NCBI GenBank assembly: GCA_003439945.1
Contig: QVRM01002020.1
Coordinates: forward strand, 1-64,000
Origin: Dermanyssus gallinae
Taxonomy: Eukaryota > Arthropoda > Arachnida > Mesostigmata > Dermanyssidae
Direction: 5' to 3'
Length of the DNA stretch: 64,000 nt
The notes beneath the pieces were generated by a model. That model saw nothing but the letters and a program-made list of their open reading frames with translations. It had not been told where the DNA came from and did no database searches. Position numbers and translations under genes: made by a program. This document shows positions 37,007 through 48,169 of the stretch, piece by piece; positions within the stretch are counted from its first letter, which is position 1; each line of letters begins with the position of its first letter.

Positions 37007-40000
37007 GAAGAGAAGATACAGAGAGGCAGCGCGGCCGAACCCTCTGCAACAACTGGCAGTACACACTTTTATAATGGACGGGCTCGCCGATGCACTCGGT
37101 GGAAGCAGACTGCTCAAATACCGGCGTATTCCCGGACCATGGTATCACACCGCACTTTGTTGCTTTTTTCCAGTAATATTTTGTGAAGGGCAGAGTTGCA
37201 CACTTTTTGCGTATGTACTCGTATACGAGTATTTTCCCCATGTATGTATGCTTGCCCTATTCACGAATAGATACAAATGCGCGGGCGCTTAATGGACAAC
37301 AGAGTTGCTTTAGATAGACCCTTGCTGTCGCTTACAACAACGGTAATTAAAAGCTGTGCAACATTGTGCTAAGCCTAGTTACGCCTAGTTGTTTAACTTT
37401 GACACATGCTCTTAGTTAGTAGCGAGGGGACGTATGGAATGAGCTTCCACAGCAAATTGTTCCATGTAGTGTCGGTCAGACGGTGGGCATATGATTCGTA
37501 CCACCACGGTGTCTGGCAACCGCACAGAGCTCTCCCTCTTCCAATAGCGTATTATTCCTCTACTTCGTTTCAATATCTAGCCTACCTACATTGTGTGCAG
37601 CTGCAGGTATCTCGGCGCTTAGAGGTATATGTACTCTAGGTAATTTATCTGATTATTGTTCCAGCATTGAATCGCCGTATTGGCTGGCTGGCTGGCTAAC
37701 TGACTGTACTTTCAAGACACAGGACACGAGTTTGTGCGCGATTGGTTTGCCAAACAAGGCAATCACCTCATCGGAGGTAATGAGATGCTTAGGAGCAGAA
37801 GGCCAACGATGGCCGAATGTCCGTTGCTTGGCCAGTTGGCCGTTGAACGGCCTAGGGTTTTGCCTTTGACTCGCTGGCCGTCTGCATAAGCTCCAACGGA
37901 CAAAGAGACGATGAGCCAGTTGAAAGTAAACTCCTTCCCTTCTCCCACCGACAACGGCACCCTTACTTACGTATACAGCGGGTCTCTGGGAGCAAACCAG
38001 CTCAACCACTGCTAAAGTGGTGTGCACGCACGACCAGGAACGAGGGATTGTGTTGGCGTCGTGCTGCGTGGTGACGCAAACTAAAGTTTGCTGCTTGCTT
38101 TCTCTACAATCCCTTGTCTCTCTCTTTTTCTCCTCTTGTTCGTATCGCGCTTCATCAGTCTCTTTCTCTATTTCGCTTGGTTTAGATCGTTTCTGGGCGG
38201 TATTTCCCTCCGCATTCTCGCGCGGCCAGCCCATCTGCATCTCAATGAACAGAAAAGCCCGAGGCCCTCGGCGTTGCCTGCCCTTTAGCGCCCGTTGAGG
38301 CCAATCAGATGTTGGCCTGGCGTGAGCTTTGGCCAGGTCGTTGCACGTGGATCTTCCATGGGTACGTGGCGCGGTGAAAACTGGGTAGAACACGTCGCGC
38401 CTTGCCATACGGCTCGACGCTGCATTCTGCATATAGGTCTTGCCCCCATTCAAGCTTCGACAAACTGGGATATCTCTCCGTACGACTACTGGCTGGCACC
38501 AGAGGAATCCGATTCCAGAGAAGAGAACTATTTAGTGCTAAAAGTTTTCTAGAAACGAGCGCGGGAGCGAGGTTAGGCGATGTGGGGGGGGGGGGGGGTG
38601 AAGAGGAAAGGAATAACTTTTGAAGAGGAAGCCGAAAAACAAATTTGTAAGTGCCGATGAACACTGAAGTTTCGGTAGGCTTTCTAAGTTAAGAACATGG
38701 GTTGGGTCCACCGGTCGGTCAAGGCGTGGCCTGCGAGTGCGAGCTCAACAATCGTCTGGCGTATTTTTGCAGCATCTCAAGCTGATTTTAGTGTCAGCAG
38801 AGTGTACTCAATTGCAAGTTTCTAGGCCTGCGCAGCACCCATGCATTTCCGAGAGCTCATGGTGCTTAATTAAACTTCTGCTCCCTTTGCATCGAGTCAG
38901 ATCTGTTCACGTTGTGCTGGAATTGAGTGAATGTGTAGTCGGTAGAAGCTAGCTTTTCCCGTTATTTGGTTGGCTGCAGATCTCTTCCGTTGCAGCAAAC
39001 AGAGCCAAGCTAAACAAGGAACAGTCCTAGCGCTCTAACGCTCATCCGCACTCGTATACCGCAGTATTTGAAAGACGGCACTAGGCAGCATTTAATGAAA
39101 TTCTTTGCTCGTATTTTAATTACAATCTACAGGTTGGAGACGCTACAAGAACGCGGTGGTATCGGTGGCGACTAGTGGGATAAGAAGAAAGAAACACCAA
39201 AAGAGACGAAATAACTTCATTTCTTAATTTCCAACTTGATGCTCACTTCAGAGGGAGGCCCATTCCTTTGTTGGCTTCACGTAAAGTCGTCGTGCAGACG
39301 TTTAAGTGTGAGAGCTTGCCGAGCAGCCCCCTCCAGAAAAATGTCCGGATGAATAGTGCGCTGGAATTTAACATATAGGCAAATTCTATTGGGGCGGTCG
39401 GTGATCATGGCATTCGCGAGATGACCACAGATCGTTTCACTTCTCCAAGTATTTTTCGCCTCCAATGGCGCCACGAGTTGCCCTGCAGGTCAGACTGCTC
39501 TCGACTGCTAGCTAGCATGCTTGCGCAGGCGACTTTCCGTTTAGGGCATCTCTTGCTTGCCGACAAAGGCGCCGACACCAGACGATGCTACACTACTATA
39601 TAGTCATGTACAGTAAGTTCCGTTTGCTTACTGTTCACTGCTTCTCCCTTCCATATGTAGCCGGCAAGCGTATCGAAAGAACCCGAGGCGATAGCTACGG
39701 CTGGCCGAAGGCCCGCTTGCCGCCCGCCAGTGAATTCTTTCATCAAAACTTATCGTTCTAACATATCCTGGTTGTTGGCCCCATGACCCTTTTCCTCCTT
39801 CCATCCTTGTAGACTCGAGCCGCCATCATCTAACATTTCTATCTAGCTCGCTTTCCCGTTAACCTTTGCCACCAGCCCCCTTCGCTTCCGCTACGTACCC
39901 TACGCGCCCATGTTGTGCCCCATTCGCCGTCTCCCTCAAACCAACTTCGCCAACCTCCGTACACACTCATACAGAGATGCACACACACACACACACACAC

Positions 40001-43000
40001 ACGCCCACGCCCACGCCCACCCAAACGGCCCGAAGTTCTCAACTGGGGCGTGGGATAGGGGGATGGGGGGGAAGGGCAAACGACGTTGGCAAGTGCGCCG
40101 ACGTTGTTTCCGACGGATTCACACAAGCTTCTCGATTATCTCGGTCCTCCCGTTGGCCTCCTTTTCTTTTTCTCGTTTCCTTCTTTTCTTGTTCTTCACT
40201 ACCTCCGAACGCCAGGAGGGTGATGGGGGGGGGTGTGGAGGTCGAGGCTCTTGACGAGCTACGTAGCGCAGCGGGCAGCAAACAGGCTCGTCGTCGACAA
40301 CAACGCGAGAGCTGACAACGAGCAAATAGCACTTGTTCACTATTCGTTCATCTTTTTAACTTGGCCCAGCTCGGCGCCGCCAGCAACGGTAAAGAACGGC
40401 GCTTAGCTAGAGAGAGCAGCTGTAGATGAACGACGAACAAACGACGAACGTGCGGATATGGTCACTATGACATGACAATGTCTAAAGCAGGGGCGGCGAC
40501 AGGGGGCGGCGGCTAACACTGGCGCCAAGGTCTTGCCGACAAAGATTCGTCTCTGACTGCGAAAGATGGCAAAAGCAGGAGGAAGTGCTTGAAGCACGCG
40601 GCCGCCGGCAACGATGACAACGTACTTCTGACTGAAAGGCGGCGGCGGCACTCGAGTTTGACGTGGGGGGGGAGGCAAACGCTGCACTCGCTTTCCCGGG
40701 GGTTCTCCCCATCGCTTCCTTCGCTCGAGCCAACCCTCTGCTCCCCCCCCCCCCTCTCCCGCCCACCCGACAAGCCCGAATAGCTATCTGACACCTTTCA
40801 GACGTCTATCCGTCTTCAGAGCTAGAGAAGAAAGCCAGCTGGCTAACCCAATTAAAGGCTGCCGGCCTTTCCTGCTCTTCCTCGTATACTTGGACTTGGT
40901 TATCGTTGTCGTCGTCGTTGTCGTCGTTTTCCTCTACGTTGGCAGGGAACTCGTCTCTTGCTAGCGCAAGTCAACTCAACTCAACTTAGCCCAGTTTACC
41001 CGTTTGGCTTACACTACTACTACTACTTTTACTATGTCTACCACAACAACAACACCGACTAACTACTCTAACGACTAGTGCTGGTACGGCAAATGGTGCC
41101 AAGGAGACACGACAGCAAAAGAACGACGGCGCCGATAAAGAAGTCAGCAGTGGAGGCATCCAGGACTTGGTCAGGCTGCCAACTAACTCTCAGGTTTACA
41201 AACAAATCTTGCTTTGGCCAGTGGTTATGCTCAGTTGTTGCACATGCTGTAGAACGCATACTCAAAGACTTTGTCAGTATCACAGTAGTCAGCAGAATCC
41301 AGGCTTCATCCGATCACGGCGCAGAGATTGAGCAGGCTCTGTAGGTATGACAGTTGCTTTTAAGATCTACATAGGATCTGCTACGTTCCTTTAGCCGGGC
41401 TACACAAGGAACCAGTCTTTGGCACTTACCCATTATGCGCTATATTTTAACAAAGCCGGTCGAAAATCGTTTTCTTTGCACGTTTGCACCATTATTTCGG
41501 TCAGAGCTGTTATCAAGAATAAGAACAAGTCTGGGCTTGTCGATCCCAGTTTTATTTTTGTTTCATTTTTTTACTGACTCTTTACTCTCGACCTCACTCT
41601 CAAAAACGATGCAGTCTCTGTTAGAACATAATTTTTTTTTGTGGTTTTGTCGGCGAAGAGCGCTGGTAAGCTGCAATATTGCTACATCTGATCTGTGAAG
41701 TCCCATTACTCGTTTCGGAAACAGTAGGTGGAATACTACTTCCATATCGAGAGGTAGGATCTATCGGACAGCTCTAACCTTTGAAATGAAAATAATTATA
41801 CACAATGACCATGACCGTGGAATGAAAGCGTTGCTGAAGCACATGTTGACTAGCTATGTCCAACGTGGAATTAATAACGAAAAGCTTTTTTGGATGTTCA
41901 TTATATAGAATACATTTGCGACTTTGTTTTACCTGAAGAAAGATGTTTGAATGGTCTTATTGACCTTAAACAGGGTAAGCTCCGCGTCTACAATAGCTGC
42001 TGCTTCCAGTATTGCTCCTGTGAGCTTCATATCGCACGTTGTGTATGGACAAGCCGCGGAATAGTATCAGCCGAGGTAACTATTGGACTGAAGTGATCTA
42101 GCAGCCTCGACGGCTTGACCAGGTAGCTCATTTGCGGTGATCTTTTATACTTTAGCCGGCCGTAGAGAATCAGGGTCGCCGTCTCGAACACTTTCGCTTC
42201 CTGTCGGTCATCACACTTGAGTTTGCCTTCGCGGAGGTACCGTTTGTATGCTGCTTTCAGTGTCGACGAGAGTGTCCGAATAACCGCGATTTATTTTGTA
42301 GCTGCCCAGCTTGGATTGTCTGCGTCTCTATGGCGTTGCACTAAGATGCTCTCCCTCTCCTGTGCTTAGGTTGCGCCGCACACGCCTGTAGAGCCTCGGT
42401 ACTATGCTGCTCTACCCCAGAGTGCTCTAGTCTCTGCTAGATTGGCAGTATCGACTGAGGCGCCAAATGAGGCGCAGTTTGCAAGATTACCGACTCGTTC
42501 GTGAGCACACGACTTTAGAGAAGGAGGACTGTATTTTGACCACTTTCTAGCTGCAAGGCCGTTACGATAATTTTTTTTCACCCTGTGTGCAGTATTCTCA
42601 ACATTTGGAGGCCTGACGTACTGTTTTTGCTGTCGACAAGGTGTGTAGTGTCTTGAACGTTTAAGAGCCTTACGGACAAGGGATTTATGCATACAAAGTA
42701 ATGCACAGGGGACGTATATGACCTCATTTTTGATTAATCGACACGCAGATACCTTCTATCCGAGCATCGTTATGAAGCAATGCATTGTCTAAACAAACTT
42801 TGTACATAGCAACCATAGTATCTTCGCCGTTGCATTTTGATGACGGATTTACGTTTGGGAGAGGCTCTGACACTCGCATATGTGTCAATCCATACAGTGA
42901 ATTTATACGCATGCCATCGTCAATCCACGGTGTGTGTGACAGTTATAGTCATCGATCTAACAAAAAGCTTTCCAAGAAATGAATGTTCTTATTTGGTTTA

Positions 43001-44484
43001 ACTGTAACGTATCGTGGTACACCACAGTTTTGAACGCTCTTTTAAAAACAAAATATACGCCAGATTCAAATGATCAGGCGGTAGTCAAGGTATCACTCTG
43101 AACTGTTATTTACGTAAACTCAAGCAATTGTACTGTTTACCTTGACAAACTGGTTCGATTTTAGCGCAACCAATAAAGCTAAAAGCTAACACCGAGGTGT
43201 GTGATGTGACCAAATAGACGTGTGATCAAAACTACACTGGAACACAAAGTACTTATTGCCAAGTGATACTTTAGCACCCCTGTGGAGCTGTCAAACCAAG
43301 TTTGACTTACAAATGTAGGGCAAATGTAGGATTATTGTTGCGACGTTAGCCTAATGGCCATATGTCGCATCTGATCTGAAATTGAGATGTAAGCACTTCA
43401 TTTCCGCATTACAACTTTTTGTAAACCATAGATGTTTGGCTGGGCCCTTGACGAGATCGAGGTTAAATGTCAGATCAGTGTGGTTGACTCATACTTCGAG
43501 TTTCGAACCTTTTGTTTGAAAAAGTATCCGTAGCAAAATTTAATCGCTTTTAGAGCTTATGGAAATGGCGGGTTCAGTGTAACTGTTCGTCTTATCGGCT
43601 GATGGAAATTCAGTGATCAGAAGAAAAGGCGTTATGTCGTTTGCAGAGAAAGCAGACTAAAGTGGGAAACTCTGCTGTTGGCTTTGCAGTTAATGGAGAT
43701 CCGAAGCCGAAATATGAGGCTCACTGGCGGTAAAAAGCCTTTCTCCCAAAGGTAGAAGAGAGTAAACGATAAACAGTAATAACAATTGTGATGTCTATCA
43801 GCATCTACAACTTTTTAATAAGTGCCTTTTGCCACTGATAGATGTGTTGGAAGTAAACATGCTCCACTGCGCATGAACAGGCTAACTTATGTTGCGCTCT
43901 GTAATTGCCACCCTGCCATGTTTTGTGCTATATGACCTCGTAACTACGATGCCAAAGAATCAAAGATACCTTAGAACGGTACGGAGTTTTTGCTGGTGGC
44001 ATCCCCACCAATGGCAACGCCAGCGAGTTTATTAAAGGATCACTGTGTTAGTCTTTTTTCTAGGGCAGTGAGATCCAGAGCACGAACGTTATTTCACTTA
44101 GACACAATTCATGCAGACAAGCAGATGGCCAAATGCCACCCTACGGATGACGGATTACGTTGGATTGAGGCCACGGTCGTGTGTGCAGTTGCAAAGGCTT
44201 CGCCGGAAGTATGCCTGTAAAGATATAAAGGCTAGCGTTCTCGGAGAGTTGCATATGAAGGCTTAGTTCTTACAATGCGGGGGTTGTCAAGACCACGCTG
44301 TAGCGAAAAGAGATGGAGGGCCTCTGCTCTGGTACGGTGCAAGGATACGATAGCTCATATAGTAGCCGAAACATACGATCAGCATAAGAGAGCAATATAA
44401 TCATCATTCCCAATTACATTTAACTCACGACAGTTAACTCGACAATATTCTAGTACGTATAGCCATTTTATTTTCTTCTTCTTC
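37001..44484. other. Non-coding DNA, GC-rich to about 41 kb then AT-rich
   Basis: No supported gene. It includes a 15-base poly-G run (38584-38598), a CA/CACGCC tract (39977-40020) and short G/C homopolymers near 40.7 kb. A minus-strand open frame of 266 codons (37653-38453) has no motif, starts at a non-ATG codon and crosses CT-rich filler, so I do not call it. Composition falls to AT-rich from about 41.3 kb. Degenerate frames near 42.4-42.7 kb could be old transposon debris. Confidence 0.35.

Positions 44485-44576
<92 letters not shown>
44485..44576. repeat. (TTA)n array at the 3' end of a retroelement
   Basis: An uninterrupted TTA run. On the minus strand it follows the stop codon of the reverse-transcriptase fragment by about 75-80 bases and reads TAATAAAGAAAATAATAAAAA then (TAA)n, so it may be the element's own tail, its target, or both. 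Confidence 0.95.
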
Positions 44577-44661
44577 TTTATTATTTTCTTTATTACATGT
44601 TAAACGATGTTACAGTTGAGAGGTCTGAACGTATTATTGCAAAGTTTTTTAAATAATTAGT

Positions 44662-46120
44662 TCACTCCATGGCGCCTAAAATAGATGCCGCGTTTCCTCT
44701 GCAAACGGCCAAGGACAATGCTTGCCTCAAGAATTGACCCTCTCTTCGGTCTTTCGTAACTTCCTGAATTCGCTTACTCAAATCTTTGAGAAATGCTTCG
44801 GTTCCCTTGCTGATTGGTCCTAGTGTCTCCATGGCGATAGGCACAAAAATATATCTTGTTTCCAGTCCAGCATATTTAAACCGTTTTCTGGCGTCTGCGT
44901 GCTTTGCTACCCACCCCGGCTCAACAGAGCTGTGGTGTAAATAGGAAGCCGCGGTTGTGCACGAAACCGTTGCATCCCAAGCTAGGGACTTTCCATGTGA
45001 CCATAATGCAATGGTCACCCCATCAGGTCTTTCTTCGCCAGCGGACACTAAACCTCTCGGTTCAAGTGTAGATGGTATACCGGCTTTCCTAAGGGACCTT
45101 ATGATCACACCGTTCAGTTCAGCATGTCTGGACGATCTACCGGCGCTCTTCGGGCAACTCAGTGGGTGTAGGCCACTGGAATCCACCATCTCCCCGCACA
45201 GTTTGCACTGAAACGGCTCGCAGACGCTAGCGCCGATTCTAAGTGCTGACATCATGCGGAAAGAGTTGGGATCCAGCATGGTGCCGAGCTGAGGCGAGGG
45301 TAAGGCCTTAAGCCAACCCCCACTGAAGTTATCTTGTGCCGCTAAGAATACGGCGCGGTCTCTCCGGGAAGCAAGCTCGTCTAAGATTTCTCTGCTCTTT
45401 TTTTTACTTTTGAGCTCATCTAGGTTATATTGGCTAGGATATTCTTCTAAAGGGCCTGGGTCTAGCATGGTTCTAATAGTGTCCCGTGCTTTACTGGTTT
45501 CATATCTTATTTGTGGTCGAACTGCCTCTTCCACTAACGAAGCTGCCACCGGACCGAACTGCACCAGTGAAGCAGCGTAGCAGACCGGAGCTAGGTCAGT
45601 GGCACTCCTTATTCCCAGACCACCTTCACGTATCGGAAGACTTGCTCTCTGCCAGGTGTTCTCTTCTAAATTTACGTTTAGGACTTCACTAAGTATGTCT
45701 CTGCTGACGTCATCATACGCCGTCAATTCTTCGGGGCACGTCAAAGCAGGGCATGCACGCAGTATATAGTTAAATCTTGAGGACCCTAGGCTATATCTCC
45801 GAATGCACAGCGCAGCCTGAGGATGCAAGCGTGTCAGTCGTGGACGAATTTTGGTAAGGGCTTCTTTTTTCTCAGAGAGTGTATGCGATATTCCGTCTTG
45901 CTTTACGGGGGCCCCCAAAACTTCTAAGTTGTTTAGCTCTACACGCGTGATGCCAGGGAGTATTTCTGTGATCTTGTGAATTGCTTCCTCCCTCTCCTGA
46001 GGTGAGCCCCCGACAGCAGTAATCTCACATTTTGCGGCATTCAGTGTCAGTCCCCCGTCTTCTTCAAACTGCAGCACTCTTCTTAAATCTGTTGCGATGA
46101 TACTTGCAGGGCCGGCAAGC
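44662..46120 (-). pseudogene. C-terminal part of a non-LTR retrotransposon reverse transcriptase, with zinc finger and putative restriction-like endonuclease
   Basis: On the minus strand a frame is open from the TAA array at 46120 to a stop at 44662, about 485 codons. It enters after the catalytic RT motifs: GGLTLNAAKCEI is the block after the YxDD loop and LEVLGAPV the next one. The thumb and connector follow. A CCHC finger, CKLCGEMVDSSGLHPLSC, comes next, then RPDGVTIALWSHGKSLAWDA, a conserved block that looks like a PD-(D/E)XK nuclease signature, then a Trp/Arg-rich tail ending near GNAASILGAME. Similar C-termini occur in many invertebrate retroelement proteins. The whole N-terminal half including the catalytic Asp pair is missing, replaced by (TAA)n. 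No internal stop is present, so the copy is young. The clade is uncertain. Confidence 0.75.
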
Positions 46121-46204
<84 letters not shown>

Positions 46205-46208
46205 TATT
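46121..46208. repeat. (TTA)n array separating two retroelement ORFs
   Basis: About 88 bp of TTA/ATT. It fuses in frame with the upstream gag ORF as poly-Ile, and joins the RT fragment in another frame. It sits exactly where the RT fingers and palm should be. Confidence 0.97.
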
Positions 46209-47339
46209 CTCTGCCTCTGCATAAACTCTTTTGACACCACATCTTCCATCGGTTGCTGCGTGAGGCTCACCACAATTCGCACATCGGGCTTTGCTTTGGC
46301 AGGCCCACATCTGGTGACCCGGTTTACCGCATTTCCTGCAGGTGGGATTACCCCTTTTTGTGCATTCAGATGACTTGTGTCCGAACTGATGACACGAAAG
46401 ACATTGCAATGGTGAACCGGGACATAGGATAACGTTGAACTTCTCATCAACTATTGTCACTTCGGCCAGAGGGGTTTTGTCGAATCTTATGCGTACACGG
46501 CTTGAGGGTTTCATTACTTTCACGTTCTCTTTATTTTTCCCCAGGCCGGTAGTGGCGTACATCTCTCTGCGAACTTCTACTACCCCTTTATCCCGAAGAC
46601 ATTCTAATAAATCTTTCTCGGAAAATTGCGGGGTTACACCTGTGATTCGTCCCCACAACTCCAAATTGTCGGCGACTAGACGTATAGGTAGACCACACAC
46701 TACTTGCAGGGCCTTGGCATGGTCAATCTGATTAGGCTGAGCTACACGGATTGCCAGTTTACCGTGATTGGTGATCCGTGCGTGGGCACCCGGAATAGTT
46801 TTTCTTATTTCTTGGTAAATATTTAAAACACTTAAACCCTTTAAGGAATCTGGTGCGTCAGGGCATTCAAAAAATATCTCGGAAGCGCTGTTATAGGCGC
46901 CGCCCGGTGTGCTCTGTCCCATTGCCTTGGCCACTTTTTGTTGAGCAGCGCTGATGGCACGTTCGGCTCTTGTATTCACATATGTCCAGCCGGAGCTGTC
47001 AGTTGCACTGTTATTGTTATCAACGTTCGATTGCTCTCTGGGTGGAGGATAATCAGCTGTCGTGGTAAGGTCTTCTCCCTCTCCACCTCGGTCGGTATCC
47101 ATTAGCCCGTCCAAAATGTGTTCTCTACGGAGAGTTTGCTTAGCTGCCAGCGTAGCTTGCGCAGTTGGTCTTTGGGAACGATGACACTTCACAGAGCAGC
47201 GATGTTCGACGTCTGTCTCTGCTTTTCTACACGTAGCCCGTGGCGAGGGTGAACGCGTGCCGGCGGAACGTGGAAGTGGAGGCAACGTCGCGGGAGAGAG
47301 CGGCCGTGCACGTTCCGCGTCGTGTGGCTCTCTGTTCAT
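46209..47339 (-). pseudogene. Retrotransposon ORF1 (gag-like, three CCHC zinc knuckles)
   Basis: From the first true ATG (47339) the minus strand encodes about 377 residues before running into poly-Ile of the TTA array and a stop at 46083. The N-terminal third is disordered and Ser/Arg/Pro-rich. The middle (PIRLVADNLELWGRITGV to SSRVRIRFD) resembles the RRM-like domain of LINE ORF1 proteins. Three knuckles follow: CLSCHQFGHKSSEC (46362-46403), CRKCGKPGHQMWAC (46299-46340) and CANCGEPHAATDGRC just after. ORF1 proteins bind element RNA to form the transposition particle. There are no internal stops or frameshifts. The C-terminus is lost to the microsatellite. Whether it belongs to the same element as the downstream RT fragment is unclear: this ORF1 type is usual for Jockey/I/R1-type LINEs. 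Confidence 0.75.
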
Positions 47340-47412
47340 AGGACTGGCCGATCGAGAACCACCACTGAAATAGAACACTTGGCCGTCCTGTTGTTGATCG
47401 GTCACGATTTTC

Positions 47413-47415
<3 letters not shown>

Positions 47416-47470
<55 letters not shown>

Positions 47471-47494
47471 TATTATTATTATTATTATTATTAT
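47416..47494. repeat. (TTA)n array at the 5' side of the gag ORF
   Basis: A TTA run with one ACT interruption at about 47466. It lies just before ORF1 on the minus strand, the third TTA array framing this composite. Confidence 0.95.
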
Positions 47495-47943
47495 CATGTA
47501 CAAACTCTACATATGGTGCGATAAATAAATCTTCAACTACACAATGTGCGGATTCCTAAATCTCAATGAGAAAGGGTGCGCAGGGTAGCTTTCCTTTTAT
47601 CCCTTGGGGCACTTCCGTTACCTTGCAACCTATAAAAGCTTGCTCCTATTGACATTGCAAGCTCTACCACGTTTAAATGATGAGTTTCTCTTAAAAGGTG
47701 TTTGCTAACGCCATATTTGGACAAGATATATAAGAAAGGCTTAAGATGCACTGTCAACTCAAAATCAGCTGTACGATTGAAATGCGATCGAACGCTTTTT
47801 CTTAGTATAGCACCGAAGCCATTTATCTTACATCCTGTGCTTTTATATCTAGTTCTCAGACGTCTCCATTGCTGCTATCTTATAAAATTTCATATAGTTA
47901 ATTGCAAACGACACTAGGCGCTTATTGCAGATTTTAATAGGCG

Positions 47944-47945
<2 letters not shown>

Positions 47946-47988
<43 letters not shown>
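47946..47988. repeat. (TA)n array
   Basis: Pure TA run. A second, shorter run is at 48109-48125, just before the 3'-end fragment of the R2-type element. Confidence 0.95.
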
Positions 47989-47989
<1 letters not shown>

Positions 47990-48139
47990 CGCGTAAACTT
48001 TTGAAATATAATAAGTCACCCAATTTAACTTAATAACAGATGGCGCAAATAACGCATCCGTGCTAACACATAACTTTTGTACTCTTCAGCTGTAATTGTT
48101 ATAAGTGTTATATATATATATATATTCTGATATATATTC

Positions 48140-48162
48140 TAATAAATCATCACAATATTTTC
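48140..48162 (+). mobile_element. Dead-on-arrival 3' end of the R2-type element, inside TA repeats
   Basis: These 23 bp, ending ATCATCACAATATTTTC, are identical to the last 23 bp of the R2-type element (61792-61814), and both are followed directly by TATATAT, making a 30-bp exact match (48140-48169 against 61792-61821). Upstream, similarity stops at once. The sequence before it is TA-rich (48109-48139). An extreme 5'-truncated insertion of the same family, in the same orientation and again into TA repeats, explains this best. Confidence 0.8.
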
Positions 48163-48169
48163 TATATAT

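Noticed and set aside
37653..38453. 266-codon minus-strand frame
   Set aside because: It starts at a non-ATG codon, has no motif and no biased codon use, and includes a Glu/Lys-rich part that is just a CT-rich tract on the other strand.
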